A DNA stretch of 64,000 bases. Source: Agreia bicolorata. Its GTDB lineage: Bacteria > Actinomycetota > Actinomycetes > Actinomycetales > Microbacteriaceae. Position 1 is the stretch's first letter; each line of letters opens with the position of its first letter. Under the pieces are notes generated by a model. That model saw only the letters and a program-made list of their open reading frames with translations. It did no database searches and was not told the origin of the DNA. The stretch lies in contig NZ_JYFC01000006.1 in assembly GCF_000938265.1 (NCBI RefSeq), positions 62,001-126,000 of the forward strand, in the 5' to 3' direction. The position numbers were made by a program, and so were the translations under genes. Below are positions 25,020 to 32,617 of the stretch, piece after piece.

Positions 25020-25592
25020 ATGGCTCTCCAGATGATGTCGACGGATCGGCCCGCGCTTGTCGTGATCGACGTGCAGCGAGGGTTCGACGATGCCGAGGTG
25101 TGGGGTGAGCGGGGCAACCCCGCCTGCGAAGCCCACATCGCGTCGCTCCTAGCGCTGTGGCGCAGCAGATCGTGGCCCGTGGTGTTCGTGCAGCATGACT
25201 CCGACGACTCGGCATCCCCGCTTGCGCCATCGTCACCGGGGCACGAGTTCAAGGATGTCATCACGGGCACTCCGGATCTCCTCGTGCGAAAACGGGTCAA
25301 CTCGAGTTTTTACGGCACGCCCGATCTCCACTCCTGGTTGCGCCAGGAGAGCATCACCGAGCTCGTCATCTGCGGAATCACCACCAACCATTGCTGCGAG
25401 ACCACCGCCCGGATGGCAGGAAATCTCGGCTACGAGACATACTTCGCCATCGATGCCACGCACACGTTCGACCGGGTGGGGCCGACCGGAGAGACCGTTC
25501 CTGCGGCAATCCTGTCGATGATCACGGCGACGAACCTGCACGGAGAGTTCGCCACGGTCGTCACGACCGGGGATCTGCTCGCCGACGCCTGA
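25020..25592 (+). CDS. Cysteine hydrolase, isochorismatase-like family
   Basis: The protein has 190 residues. The catalytic Asp is in ALVVIDVQRGF, the Lys in LVRKRVNSSFYGT, and the Cys in VICGITTNHCCETTARMAGNLGYE. The fold includes isochorismatases, nicotinamidases and N-carbamoyl amidases; the substrate cannot be named. The gene is flanked on both sides by copies of a 66-bp repeat, and the upstream copy ends about 18 bp before its promoter. Confidence 0.92.
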   Translation: MALQMMSTDRPALVVIDVQRGFDDAEVWGERGNPACEAHIASLLALWRSRSWPVVFVQHDSDDSASPLAPSSPGHEFKDVITGTPDLLVRKRVNSSFYGTPDLHSWLRQESITELVICGITTNHCCETTARMAGNLGYETYFAIDATHTFDRVGPTGETVPAAILSMITATNLHGEFATVVTTGDLLADA

Positions 25593-25600
25593 GCGGCGTC

Positions 25601-25666
25601 GAACGCGGGAGTTCGCGTCCCACGCGCCGGCCGCGCCACCGCTCAGTGCGTGAACGCCCGCGCTCG
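25601..25666. repeat. 66-bp 3'-end repeat, family A, copy 2
   Basis: GAACGCGGGAGTTCGCG at the left end is identical to copy 1, as is CCCGCGCTCG at the right end, with several base changes between. It follows the cysteine hydrolase stop and can form the same hairpin. Confidence 0.85.
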
Positions 25667-25709
25667 AGGCCGATGCGGCAACCCCCTGCGCGGTGTCAGG
25701 GAACGGGCG

Positions 25710-25715
25710 TAGCGT
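25710..25715 (+). promoter_or_regulatory. -10 box for leaderless SGNH hydrolase gene
   Basis: TAGCGT ends six bases before GTG 25722. Confidence 0.45.
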
Positions 25716-25721
25716 TTCAGC

Positions 25722-26453
25722 GTGAATCTTCTCTCCCTCTGGCCGATCAGCCTGATCGTGCGCCACCGCGAGGCGGAGGCTGCCCGCATCAACCTGACGA
25801 TTCCGGTCAACTCGGCATTCTGGCGAGCGCGTCAGAAGAAGAGTGGCGAGCTGCTCTACGTCGTGATCGGAGATTCTGCAGCGCAGGGCATCGGCGCGTC
25901 GAAGCCCCATCGCGGCTATGTGCAGATCGTCGCCGACCGGTTCGCAGCTGAGACCGGGCGCTCGGTTCGCATCGTGAATCTCAGCGTTGCGGGTGCCCGA
26001 CTTCGCGAGGCGCTCGCCATCCAGATGCCGAAGCTGGCCACGCTGCTGCGCGACGCCGAGCCTGATCTGATGACCGTCTCGATCGGGGCCAACGACATCA
26101 ATTCGTTCGAGAAAGATCGCTTCGCCCGCGAACTCGAGGAGCTGTACTCGCAACTCCCCTCGACGGCGATCGTGGCCGACCTGCCGTGCTTCCACATTCC
26201 GCAGCGCGAGCGCCTCGTCGCTGTCGCCAATCGCATCGTGCGGGCGACCGCTGATCGTCACGGGCTCACGGTTGCGCCGCTCTACGCGGTGACAAAGCGC
26301 CAGGGAATCGTGCGCGCCGTCTACCAGGCGGCCGGCGACCTCTTCCACCCGAACGACCGGGGTTACGCGGTGTGGGCCTCGGCGTTCCTGCCGGCGGTCT
26401 CGGGCCGGGCGCAGCGCATCCGCGCGCGAGCCGAGCCGCACCCCATGCCGTAA
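25722..26453 (+). CDS. SGNH/GDSL-type hydrolase
   Basis: The protein has 243 residues. Block I is VVIGDSAAQGIGAS (nucleophile Ser), block III is VSIGANDIN (Asn) and block V is DLFHPNDRGY (Asp/His), so all catalytic positions are present. No signal peptide is evident, which suggests a cytoplasmic esterase, lipase or deacetylase. It converges on trkA, with a GTTGCCGG/CCGGCAAC hairpin between. Confidence 0.92.
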   Translation: MNLLSLWPISLIVRHREAEAARINLTIPVNSAFWRARQKKSGELLYVVIGDSAAQGIGASKPHRGYVQIVADRFAAETGRSVRIVNLSVAGARLREALAIQMPKLATLLRDAEPDLMTVSIGANDINSFEKDRFARELEELYSQLPSTAIVADLPCFHIPQRERLVAVANRIVRATADRHGLTVAPLYAVTKRQGIVRAVYQAAGDLFHPNDRGYAVWASAFLPAVSGRAQRIRARAEPHPMP

Positions 26454-26485
26454 GCGGTCGACGTCTGCCGCCCGTCGCGACGAAC

Positions 26486-26505
26486 GTTGCCGGGCGACCG
26501 GCAAC
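26486..26505. terminator. Hairpin between convergent SGNH hydrolase and trkA genes
   Basis: GTTGCCGG, GCGA loop and CCGGCAAC form a perfect 8-bp stem; CCGGCAACAT recurs just downstream at about 26518. There is no T-tract. Confidence 0.55.
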
Positions 26506-26560
26506 ATCCGACGCCTCCGGCAACATTCGTGCCGCTATGTGGAGCGGCTACATGGGGCCG

Positions 26561-27229
26561 CTACTCGAGGGCCGAGAACTTCTCTATGTCGCTCGAGGTT
26601 CCGGAGACGATGATGATGTCGTGATCGGTGACGACGGTCTTCTCCGTGGCGTAGGTGAACGGCTTTCCGGGTGACTTCACCCCGACGACAGTGATGTTGT
26701 GCCGGGTTCGCACGCCCGACTCTGTGAGGTTCTTGCCACGGATCGGCTTGGGCGGATGCATCTTGACCAGAGCGAAGTCATCGTCGAACTCGATGAAGTC
26801 GAGCATGCGGCCGGATACGAGGTGCGCGACGCGCTCGCCAGCCTCCGCTTCGGGGTAGATCACGTGGTTCGCGCCGATGCGCTCGAGGATCTTTCCGTGC
26901 GACTTCGAGATGGCCTTGGCCCAGATCTGTGGAACCTTGAGGTCGACGAGGTTGGCCGTGATGAGCACGCTGGCCTCGATCGACGAACCCACGGCGACGA
27001 CCGCGATCGAGAACTCGCCCGCCCCGATCTGTCGTAGCGCGTCGATGTTGCGCGCATCCGCCTGCACCGTGTGGGTGATGCGCTCCGACCACTTCTGCAC
27101 GAGACCGTCGTTGTCATCGATGGCCAGAACCTCGCGGCCGAGGCGGTCGAGCTGGCCTGCCGTGGCGGCGCCGAAGCGGCCTAGGCCGATCACGAGTACG
27201 GGGGCGTCGTGCTTGATGCGATCAACCAA
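26561..27229 (-). CDS. trkA: Potassium uptake regulator, TrkA/KtrA type
   Basis: The protein has 222 residues with an RCK-N domain (VLVIGLGRFGAATAGQL, the NAD/ATP-binding glycine motif, ending the second strand at AIDDND) and an RCK-C domain (about 140-220; IRGKNLTESGVRTRHNITVVGV). It gates the KtrB channel in response to nucleotide. It overlaps ktrB by 8 bp. Confidence 0.95.
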   Translation of the reverse strand: MVDRIKHDAPVLVIGLGRFGAATAGQLDRLGREVLAIDDNDGLVQKWSERITHTVQADARNIDALRQIGAGEFSIAVVAVGSSIEASVLITANLVDLKVPQIWAKAISKSHGKILERIGANHVIYPEAEAGERVAHLVSGRMLDFIEFDDDFALVKMHPPKPIRGKNLTESGVRTRHNITVVGVKSPGKPFTYATEKTVVTDHDIIIVSGTSSDIEKFSALE

Positions 27230-28664
27230 CGATGGGCCTCTCTTCGGGTCGTCTGAACAGCTGCCGGCGCTGGCTCGCTGCCAGCGCGGCGGCGAGAGTC
27301 ACTGTACCAACGCGGCCCATGAACATCGTCGCGGCCAACACGTAGATACCCGAGTCAGGCAGGGATGCCGTGAGTCCGGTCGTGAGCCCGGATGTCGCGA
27401 ACGCAGAGATCACGTCGAAGAGCACGAAGTCGAGCGGCGCCTTGGTGATCTGCAGGATGACGATGGTCGCGACAGCCACGGTCGTCGCGCCCCACAGCAC
27501 CACGCTCACGCCGAGTCGCAGCACGTCGCCGGGGATGCGTCGCCCGAATGCCTCCATCGATTCGTTTCCACGTGCCTCGGCGAAGGCGGCGAGAAACAGT
27601 ACGGCGAGCGTCGTGACCTTGATTCCGCCGGCTGTGGATGCGGATCCGCCGCCGATGAACATAAGCATGTCGGTGACAAGCAGGCTCGAGCCGTTGAGGT
27701 CATGGATGGGAATCGTGGAGAAGCCGCCAGACCGGGTCATGACCGACAGGAACAGCGACTGGAAGATCGTGTCGCCGGCGTTGAGGTCTCCGTAGGTCTT
27801 CGGGTTGTCGAACTCGAGCACGATGTAGAGCACGGCTCCGGCGACGATGAGGATGAGCGAGGTGAGGATGGTGAGCTTCACGTGCAACGACCATCGCAGA
27901 GGCTTCTTGATGTTGCGCGACAGCACGTAGATCACGGGAAATCCGATGCTGCCCATAAAGACGCCCAGCATAAGGATGCTGAGAAACCAGTAGTCGTTCT
28001 CGAAGGGGGCGAGCCCCTCTGCGTTCGGCGAAAAGCCGGTGTTCGTGAAGGCCATGGCCGAGTAATAGAAGCTGTCGGTGATGGCCGGGGCGAGAGCGAC
28101 GCCGTCGATGAGCATGCGGGGAATGAGAAGCAGCGCAATCACGATCTGAATGACGAGTGAGCTCACTGCGACGGTGGCCAGAAGTCCACCGATCTCGCCG
28201 AGCCGCACGGCCTGGCCCTCCGACACGGCGCCGTGGCGCATCCGCATGGGGTTAGTGTCGCCGGCGGCCATGAGCCGACTCTTGAGACCGAGCTTGCGCG
28301 ACACAGCGAGGCCGAGAATCGAGGCCAGGGTGAGTACGCCCAGGGCGCCGATCTGCACGCCGATGAAGATGAAGATGTGGCCCACGACCGACCAGTGCGT
28401 CGCCATGTCGACGGTCGAGAGACCCGTGACGCAAACCACCGATACGGCTGTGAAGAGCGCATCGGCGAGCGGCGTGACCGAGCCTTTCGCCTGCGAGATC
28501 GGCAGCGAGAAGAGCACCGTGAAGATGAGGATCATCGCCGTGAAGATGAGGATCGCGAAGCGCGAGGGCGACTGCTCTGAGAACTCGTCGATCATGTCGC
28601 GGATGCGGCCGATCGGCGTGCGACTCGCGTAGACGGAGCGTCGCGTGGGTGCGGGTATGCGCAT
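27222..28664 (-). CDS. ktrB: Potassium transporter, KtrB/TrkH family
   Basis: The protein has 480 residues from ATG 28664, chosen for the GAAGGA ribosome-binding site; ATG 28724 with GGAG is an alternative that adds 20 residues. It carries four M1-P-M2 units: the first pore loop reads VVCVTGLSTVDMATHW, and later ones include AMAFTNTGFSPNAEG, MTRSGGFSTIPIHD and FATSGLTTGLT. It forms the K+ channel that works with the cytoplasmic TrkA/KtrA ring. The order ktrB-trkA with an overlap indicates one operon. Confidence 0.93.
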   Translation of the reverse strand: MRIPAPTRRSVYASRTPIGRIRDMIDEFSEQSPSRFAILIFTAMILIFTVLFSLPISQAKGSVTPLADALFTAVSVVCVTGLSTVDMATHWSVVGHIFIFIGVQIGALGVLTLASILGLAVSRKLGLKSRLMAAGDTNPMRMRHGAVSEGQAVRLGEIGGLLATVAVSSLVIQIVIALLLIPRMLIDGVALAPAITDSFYYSAMAFTNTGFSPNAEGLAPFENDYWFLSILMLGVFMGSIGFPVIYVLSRNIKKPLRWSLHVKLTILTSLILIVAGAVLYIVLEFDNPKTYGDLNAGDTIFQSLFLSVMTRSGGFSTIPIHDLNGSSLLVTDMLMFIGGGSASTAGGIKVTTLAVLFLAAFAEARGNESMEAFGRRIPGDVLRLGVSVVLWGATTVAVATIVILQITKAPLDFVLFDVISAFATSGLTTGLTASLPDSGIYVLAATMFMGRVGTVTLAAALAASQRRQLFRRPEERPIVG

Positions 28665-28794
28665 CGAGCGTCCTTCGTCGACAAGGCCGACAGCTGCTCG
28701 GTCGGCCGAATGAATTCCAGTCATGGTACTCCGGAGCGGCACCCGGGCGGCGCGCCAAGCCCGCTGGCTGAAGAGCAATCGGGCCTCGACTGAC

Positions 28795-28800
28795 TACCCT
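28795..28800 (+). promoter_or_regulatory. -10 box for leaderless ArsR gene
   Basis: TACCCT ends six bases before ATG 28807. Confidence 0.45.
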
Positions 28801-28806
28801 TGTGCC

Positions 28807-29307
28807 ATGGCCGACATCTTCTCTGTGATCGCTGACCCCACGAGACGCCACCTGCTCGAGCTTCTGCTCGAGCGCTACACGGCGGCGGGTTCTGCCGAGG
28901 CCACGCCTCACGCGGGGGAGTCGAGCGTTTCGGAGCTTGTTCACGCGCTCGACCTGAGCCAGCCCACCGTGTCGAAGCACCTCAAGGTTCTGCGCGATGC
29001 CGGTCTCGTCGCTGTTCGAGAAGAGGGGCAGCACCGGTACTACAAGCTCGACGCGTCGCCGCTCGAAGAGGTCGAAGACTGGGCCATTCCGTTTCTCTCG
29101 GCCGACTTCGACGGATCTCTCAAAGACGATGATGACGAGTGGGCAGACACGGGCGCGGGTGGTCAGACCCCGGATGTCGCGGGCTCGGCCTCGGAATTCG
29201 CCCGCAATGTCGGGCGCACGGTCGCGACGTCGAGCCATCAGGCGCGGGCCGTGGTCGAGGATCTTCAGGCCAACGCCAGCAAGCTGGTGTCGCGGCTGCG
29301 CAAGTAG
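28807..29307 (+). CDS. ArsR-type winged-helix regulator with C-terminal extension
   Basis: The protein has 166 residues. Residues 1-90 are the winged helix: IADPTRRHLLELLLERY, then LVHALDLSQPTVSKHLKVLRDAGLVAVREEGQHRYYKLD. The last 75 residues are acidic (KDDDDEW) followed by a basic helix, unlike classic metal-sensing ArsR, and no metal-binding cysteines are present. ATG 28807 is preferred over the upstream frame because it begins the domain normally and follows a TACCCT box. It is divergent from ktrB; its target is unknown. Confidence 0.9.
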   Translation: MADIFSVIADPTRRHLLELLLERYTAAGSAEATPHAGESSVSELVHALDLSQPTVSKHLKVLRDAGLVAVREEGQHRYYKLDASPLEEVEDWAIPFLSADFDGSLKDDDDEWADTGAGGQTPDVAGSASEFARNVGRTVATSSHQARAVVEDLQANASKLVSRLRK

Positions 29308-29435
29308 CGCCCGCCACCCGGTTGCCCCGCATCCGGTGAACGCCCTAGAGTTGCGAATCATCACGGAGTCTCATTCGTCACTCCTGTGACTCGTTGCAGT
29401 GATCGTATAGACGCTCGAATAAGAGGAGAGACGCC

Positions 29436-29633
29436 ATGGCCGGCTCAGACCTGCCCGACGTGCGCTTTCTCACGGTGGCCGAGGTCGCCGACATGATGCG
29501 CGTGTCTAAGATGACCGTCTACCGCATGGTGCACTCGGGCGAGATGCCGGCGATCCGCTTCGGTCGCAGCTTTCGCGTGCCCGAGACCGCGGTGGCCGAG
29601 GCCCTGACGCAGCACGCGGCAGACACGGCGTAG
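29436..29633 (+). CDS. Excisionase-like (MerR-superfamily) DNA-binding protein
   Basis: The protein has 65 residues. FLTVAEVADMMRVSKMTVYRMVHSGEMPAIRFGRSFRVPETAV is the helix-turn-helix of the excisionase/BldC type: recognition helix, then the wing that places Arg in the groove. It has a strong AGAGGAGAG ribosome-binding site. No integrase lies nearby, so a chromosomal regulator is likelier than a phage excisionase; such proteins are conserved in actinobacteria, often close to the bS22 gene (here 2.7 kb away). Confidence 0.88.
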   Translation: MAGSDLPDVRFLTVAEVADMMRVSKMTVYRMVHSGEMPAIRFGRSFRVPETAVAEALTQHAADTA

Positions 29634-29640
29634 CGTCGTA

Positions 29641-29704
29641 TCCGCGCCTGTTCGGCGCATCCGCTGCTGGTCGTCTGGGCGCCGATGCCCCGAGCAGGCG
29701 CGGA
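29641..29704. repeat. 64-bp palindromic repeat, family B, copy 1
   Basis: It begins TCCGCGCCTGTTCGGCGCATC and the other end is its near-complement, so it folds as a hairpin with arms of about 20 bp. It sits between convergent genes and may serve as a bidirectional terminator. The sister copies are at 30773 and 32548. Confidence 0.85.
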
Positions 29705-29707
29705 TGC

Positions 29708-30667
29708 TCAACGGTGCCAGCTGCGACGCGGATCTACGATGGGCAGTCCATCGCGCAGGAGGCGGGCCCGCATCTTCGGGATGCTGATGCAGACCGCCCA
29801 GTCCCAGCGCGTGACTTTTTTGGGGAGGGCCTTGAACCGGTCCTCCCGAATCTTCTCTTCGTAAATCACTTCGCCCGGGTCGCGGCCGCGGAGGTATTCG
29901 GGCTTGAAGTATTTGAACTTTCCGTCGACTTCGCCGAGGTGGTCGAAGCCTTCGAAGTCGTAATCCGGCTCGCCGATGAAGCCATCGGCGTCGAAGAACG
30001 GGGTTTGCAGTCGAGGCTCGGGGAAACCCGCGAGGTACATGTTCGCTCGGCCTGCCGACTCGGCGGGTGAGTCTGCGAGGTGGGTGGCGAACTCGAGGAT
30101 GCGCAGTGACCGGGCGTGGGCCTTCAGCGGCTTGGCCGCCTCCCACTCGGCCAGCAGCTGATCTTTGCTGAGGTGGCCGGGCCGCTTTCGGTGAAGCGAA
30201 TAGTCGGCGCTGGCGACGCCTGACATCGCCGAACTCACCGTGGCCAGATCGATGATCGTTCGAACGAACGACGTCACGAGCAGTCCGTCGATCTCGACGA
30301 CGTCGACCGAGGCCATCTCGGTGACATGAGCGACGACTCCATTCTTTGACCGCCCGCCGGATGTGCGATCGATCACCCGGTGCACGTCCCTCGGCCACCG
30401 ACCGATGATCGGGATGCCCCACACCGCGGCTGCGGACCAGTGTGACAGCACCGGTCGCTCGCGACGAGTCTCCGCGACAGCGCGTATGCGCAGGAGGTAG
30501 CGGTCGAGATCCTCGAGGTCCGTCCACTCGGCGGCAGACGTGTAGACACCTCTGCGAAGTCTGATCGCACGCCCGGAGGTGTGCGCACGAGCAAGGGCGT
30601 GGCGATCGCCTCCGAGTCGCTCGAACTCGCGGGCCAGCACCGGGCGTGGTCTTTTGTCGGTAGCCAT
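29708..30667 (-). CDS. AbiEi-like antitoxin-domain protein with PD-(D/E)xK-like C-terminus
   Basis: The protein has 319 residues. Residues 10-45 are a winged-helix-like start typical of actinobacterial AbiEi-type proteins (RAIRLRRGVYTSAAEW). Residues 70-140 include LSHWSAAAVWGIPI and the LVTSFVRTIIDLA block. The C-terminal part carries Glu203, PDYDF (Asp235) and GEVDGKFKY (Glu246, Asp248, Lys250), then IREDRF and RWDW, the arrangement of DUF559/Vsr-like endonuclease folds. No cognate nucleotidyltransferase toxin is next to it. A stand-alone defence or regulatory protein is an inference; the whole gene sits between two copies of the 64-bp repeat. Confidence 0.8.
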   Translation of the reverse strand: MATDKRPRPVLAREFERLGGDRHALARAHTSGRAIRLRRGVYTSAAEWTDLEDLDRYLLRIRAVAETRRERPVLSHWSAAAVWGIPIIGRWPRDVHRVIDRTSGGRSKNGVVAHVTEMASVDVVEIDGLLVTSFVRTIIDLATVSSAMSGVASADYSLHRKRPGHLSKDQLLAEWEAAKPLKAHARSLRILEFATHLADSPAESAGRANMYLAGFPEPRLQTPFFDADGFIGEPDYDFEGFDHLGEVDGKFKYFKPEYLRGRDPGEVIYEEKIREDRFKALPKKVTRWDWAVCISIPKMRARLLRDGLPIVDPRRSWHR

Positions 30668-30772
30668 GCACGCCAGCGTGCGACACCGTTGTCTCCCGAA
30701 CGTACCTATGGCCGCAAGGTGTGCACATCTCTCGTGTGGCGCTCGCGGGGGAGGAGTGCTCGGCGGAGAGAG

Positions 30773-30836
30773 TCCGCGCCTGTTCGGGGCATCCGCTACT
30801 GGTCGTCCGGGCGCCGATGTCCCGAACAGGCGCGGA
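30773..30836. repeat. 64-bp palindromic repeat, family B, copy 2
   Basis: It differs from copy 1 at only a few bases. Arms TCCGCGCCTGTTCGGG and CCCGAACAGGCGCGGA are perfect complements. It follows the 3' end of gabT. Confidence 0.9.
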
Positions 30837-30863
30837 GGCCCGGCGCGTGCTCGCGCGGAGCAG

Positions 30864-32195
30864 TTAGAGCAGCGCGAGCGCCTCTTCTAGGACTGTGGCC
30901 GCGTCGTCGATGAGCTCGTCGCTGATCACGACGCTCGGCATGATGCGCAGCACCGAGTCCCAGCTGCCCGCATCCAGCACGATCACGCCGTGCGTCGTCG
31001 CGTACTTCAGGATGGCGGTGAGCGCCTCGGGGTTGGGCTCCCGGGTGCCCGGTTTCACCAGCTCGACGCCGAACATGGCGCCCTTGCCGCGCACCTCGCC
31101 GACCACGTCGAACTTCTCTGCCCAGTCGCCGATTCGCGCCCAGAGGGAGGCTTCGACCCGCTGCGCCTCGGCCAGCAGGCCCTCGCGCTCGATGATGTCG
31201 AACACTTCGAGGGCGGCCGCGGTCGAGACCGGGTTGCCGCCGAACGTGCCGCCGATTCCGCCGGGCTGCACGGCATCCATGATCTCGGCGCGACCCGTGA
31301 CCGCGGCGAGAGGGAATCCGCCCGCGATGCCTTTGGCCGTGGTGATGAGGTCGGGGATCACGCCGTCGTGGTGCTCGATCGAGTACCAGGTTCCTGTGCG
31401 GGCGATGCCGGCCTGGATCTCGTCGGCGACGAAGACGATGCCGTTTTCGCGGCAGAACTCGGCGATGCGGGCAAAGTACCCGGGTGCCGGAATGACCACG
31501 CCGCCGTCGCCCTGGATCGGCTCGACGAAGAAGGCCGCGATCTCGGAGGCGCCGATGTGGGTCGTGATGTAGTCGATGGTCTTCTCGGCCGCCTCGGGGC
31601 CGGAGAGTCCGTCGCGGAAGGGGTAGCTCGTGGGAACGCTGTAGACCTCGCCCGGGAACGGGCCCATGCCGGCGCGCTCCGGCCAGGGGCGGTAGGTCAT
31701 GGCCATGGTGAGGTTGGTGCGGCCGTGGAAGGCGTGGTCGAGACTCACGATCGCGCGTCGGCCGGTGAACTTGCGGGCGATCTTGACCGCGTTCTCCACG
31801 GCCTCCGCGCCCGAGTTCACCAGGATCGAGTGCTTCTCGAAGTCGCCGGGAGTGATCTCGGCGAGCTTCTCGGCCACGCGCACGTAGTTCTCGTAGGGGG
31901 TGACGGTGAAGAGGGTGTGGGTGAGCTTGCCGGCCTGCGCTGCTGCGGCTGCGGCGACATCCGGATGCGCGTGGCCGATCGTGGTGACACCGATTCCGCA
32001 CCCGAGATCGATCAGTCGGTTGCCGTCGACGTCGACCAGGATCGCACCGGAGCCGCTCTCCATGTAGATGTTCGCGAGGGTACCGGCGCCGCGCGAGACG
32101 GAGCGCTCGCGGCGCTGTTGCAACTCCACCGATTTCGGCCCGGGGAGTTCTGTGACGAGCGAGCGCTGCTGGGGGATGTCGAAGTCGCGAACCAT
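30864..32195 (-). CDS. gabT: 4-aminobutyrate--2-oxoglutarate transaminase
   Basis: The protein has 443 residues of class III PLP-dependent aminotransferases. The PLP-phosphate site is LVNSGAEAVENAVKIAR, the cofactor Asp is in VADEIQAGIARTG, and the Schiff-base Lys is in ITTAKGIAGGFPL. It moves the amino group of GABA to 2-oxoglutarate, giving succinic semialdehyde for GabD. The ATG lies six bases after TAGGCT, suggesting a leaderless transcript. Related omega-transaminases for other amines are possible. Confidence 0.93.
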   Translation of the reverse strand: MVRDFDIPQQRSLVTELPGPKSVELQQRRERSVSRGAGTLANIYMESGSGAILVDVDGNRLIDLGCGIGVTTIGHAHPDVAAAAAAQAGKLTHTLFTVTPYENYVRVAEKLAEITPGDFEKHSILVNSGAEAVENAVKIARKFTGRRAIVSLDHAFHGRTNLTMAMTYRPWPERAGMGPFPGEVYSVPTSYPFRDGLSGPEAAEKTIDYITTHIGASEIAAFFVEPIQGDGGVVIPAPGYFARIAEFCRENGIVFVADEIQAGIARTGTWYSIEHHDGVIPDLITTAKGIAGGFPLAAVTGRAEIMDAVQPGGIGGTFGGNPVSTAAALEVFDIIEREGLLAEAQRVEASLWARIGDWAEKFDVVGEVRGKGAMFGVELVKPGTREPNPEALTAILKYATTHGVIVLDAGSWDSVLRIMPSVVISDELIDDAATVLEEALALL

Positions 32196-32201
32196 GTTGC
32201 C

Positions 32202-32207
32202 AGCCTA
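32202..32207 (-). promoter_or_regulatory. gabT: -10 box for leaderless gabT
   Basis: TAGGCT on the minus strand ends six bases before the ATG. Confidence 0.5.
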
Positions 32208-32214
32208 TGCGCCT

Positions 32215-32240
32215 GTTCCCTTCGACAGGCTCAGGGAACG
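32215..32240. repeat. Short dispersed repeat, TTCGACAGGCTCAGGG type, copy 3
   Basis: GTTCCC, TTCGACAGGCTCA and GGGAAC make a perfect 6-bp stem around the conserved core. It lies between divergent gabT and the bS22 gene, just upstream of the gabT -10 box. Confidence 0.85.
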
Positions 32241-32352
32241 GGAGGGGTTCGACGCGCATTAGTCGTTCAGCCATTGGCCTTGTAGACTGCTCCGAGGCAA
32301 AATTCTCTTCCGCTGCGATCTGCGCAGCGAAGCTCAAAATCGTGAGGTCCCT

Positions 32353-32451
32353 GTGGGTTCAGTAATCAAGAAGCGTCGCAAGCGTATGGCGAAGAAGAAG
32401 CACCGCAAGCTGCTTCGCAAGACACGTCACCAGCGCCGCAACAAGAAGTAG
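32353..32451 (+). CDS. Small ribosomal subunit protein bS22
   Basis: The gene encodes 32 residues starting with GTG behind a GAGG site: MGSVIKKRRKRMAKKKHRKL, then a tail of Arg/Lys/His. This matches the actinobacterial AURKAIP1/COX24-type peptide found in the small ribosomal subunit and named bS22. More than half of the residues are basic. It is shorter than normal gene-calling limits. A terminator hairpin follows about 40 bp downstream. Confidence 0.95.
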   Translation: MGSVIKKRRKRMAKKKHRKLLRKTRHQRRNKK

Positions 32452-32489
32452 CATCTCGTGCAGCGTTAAAGCGCTGCCGAAGTAGCACC

Positions 32490-32518
32490 AGCGCCAGGCC
32501 TCAGGTCTGGCGCTTTTG
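32490..32518 (+). terminator. Intrinsic terminator after the bS22 gene
   Basis: AGCGCCAG and CTGGCGCT form an 8-bp stem with a 9-nt loop, followed by TTTT. A smaller CAGCG/CGCTG stem lies at 32461-32476. Confidence 0.9.
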
Positions 32519-32547
32519 CTGTGCCCGGATGCGCTCGAACGGTCGCA

Positions 32548-32611
32548 TCCGCGCCCGCTGGGCGTATCCGCTACTGGACGACCAGGCGCCGATGCGCCGA
32601 ACCGGCGCGCA
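32548..32611. repeat. 64-bp palindromic repeat, family B, copy 3
   Basis: It shares the core ATCCGCTACTGG and GCGCCGATG with the other copies, with changes in the arms that mostly keep pairing. It lies between the convergent bS22 and HAD genes. Confidence 0.8.
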
Positions 32612-32617
32612 CGCGGC

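Noticed and set aside
24925-25666. CRISPR-like spaced repeats
   Set aside because: There are only two copies and a whole gene lies between them.
29436-29633. Prophage excisionase
   Set aside because: No integrase, phage genes or attachment-site duplication nearby; such helix-turn-helix proteins are normal chromosomal genes in actinobacteria.
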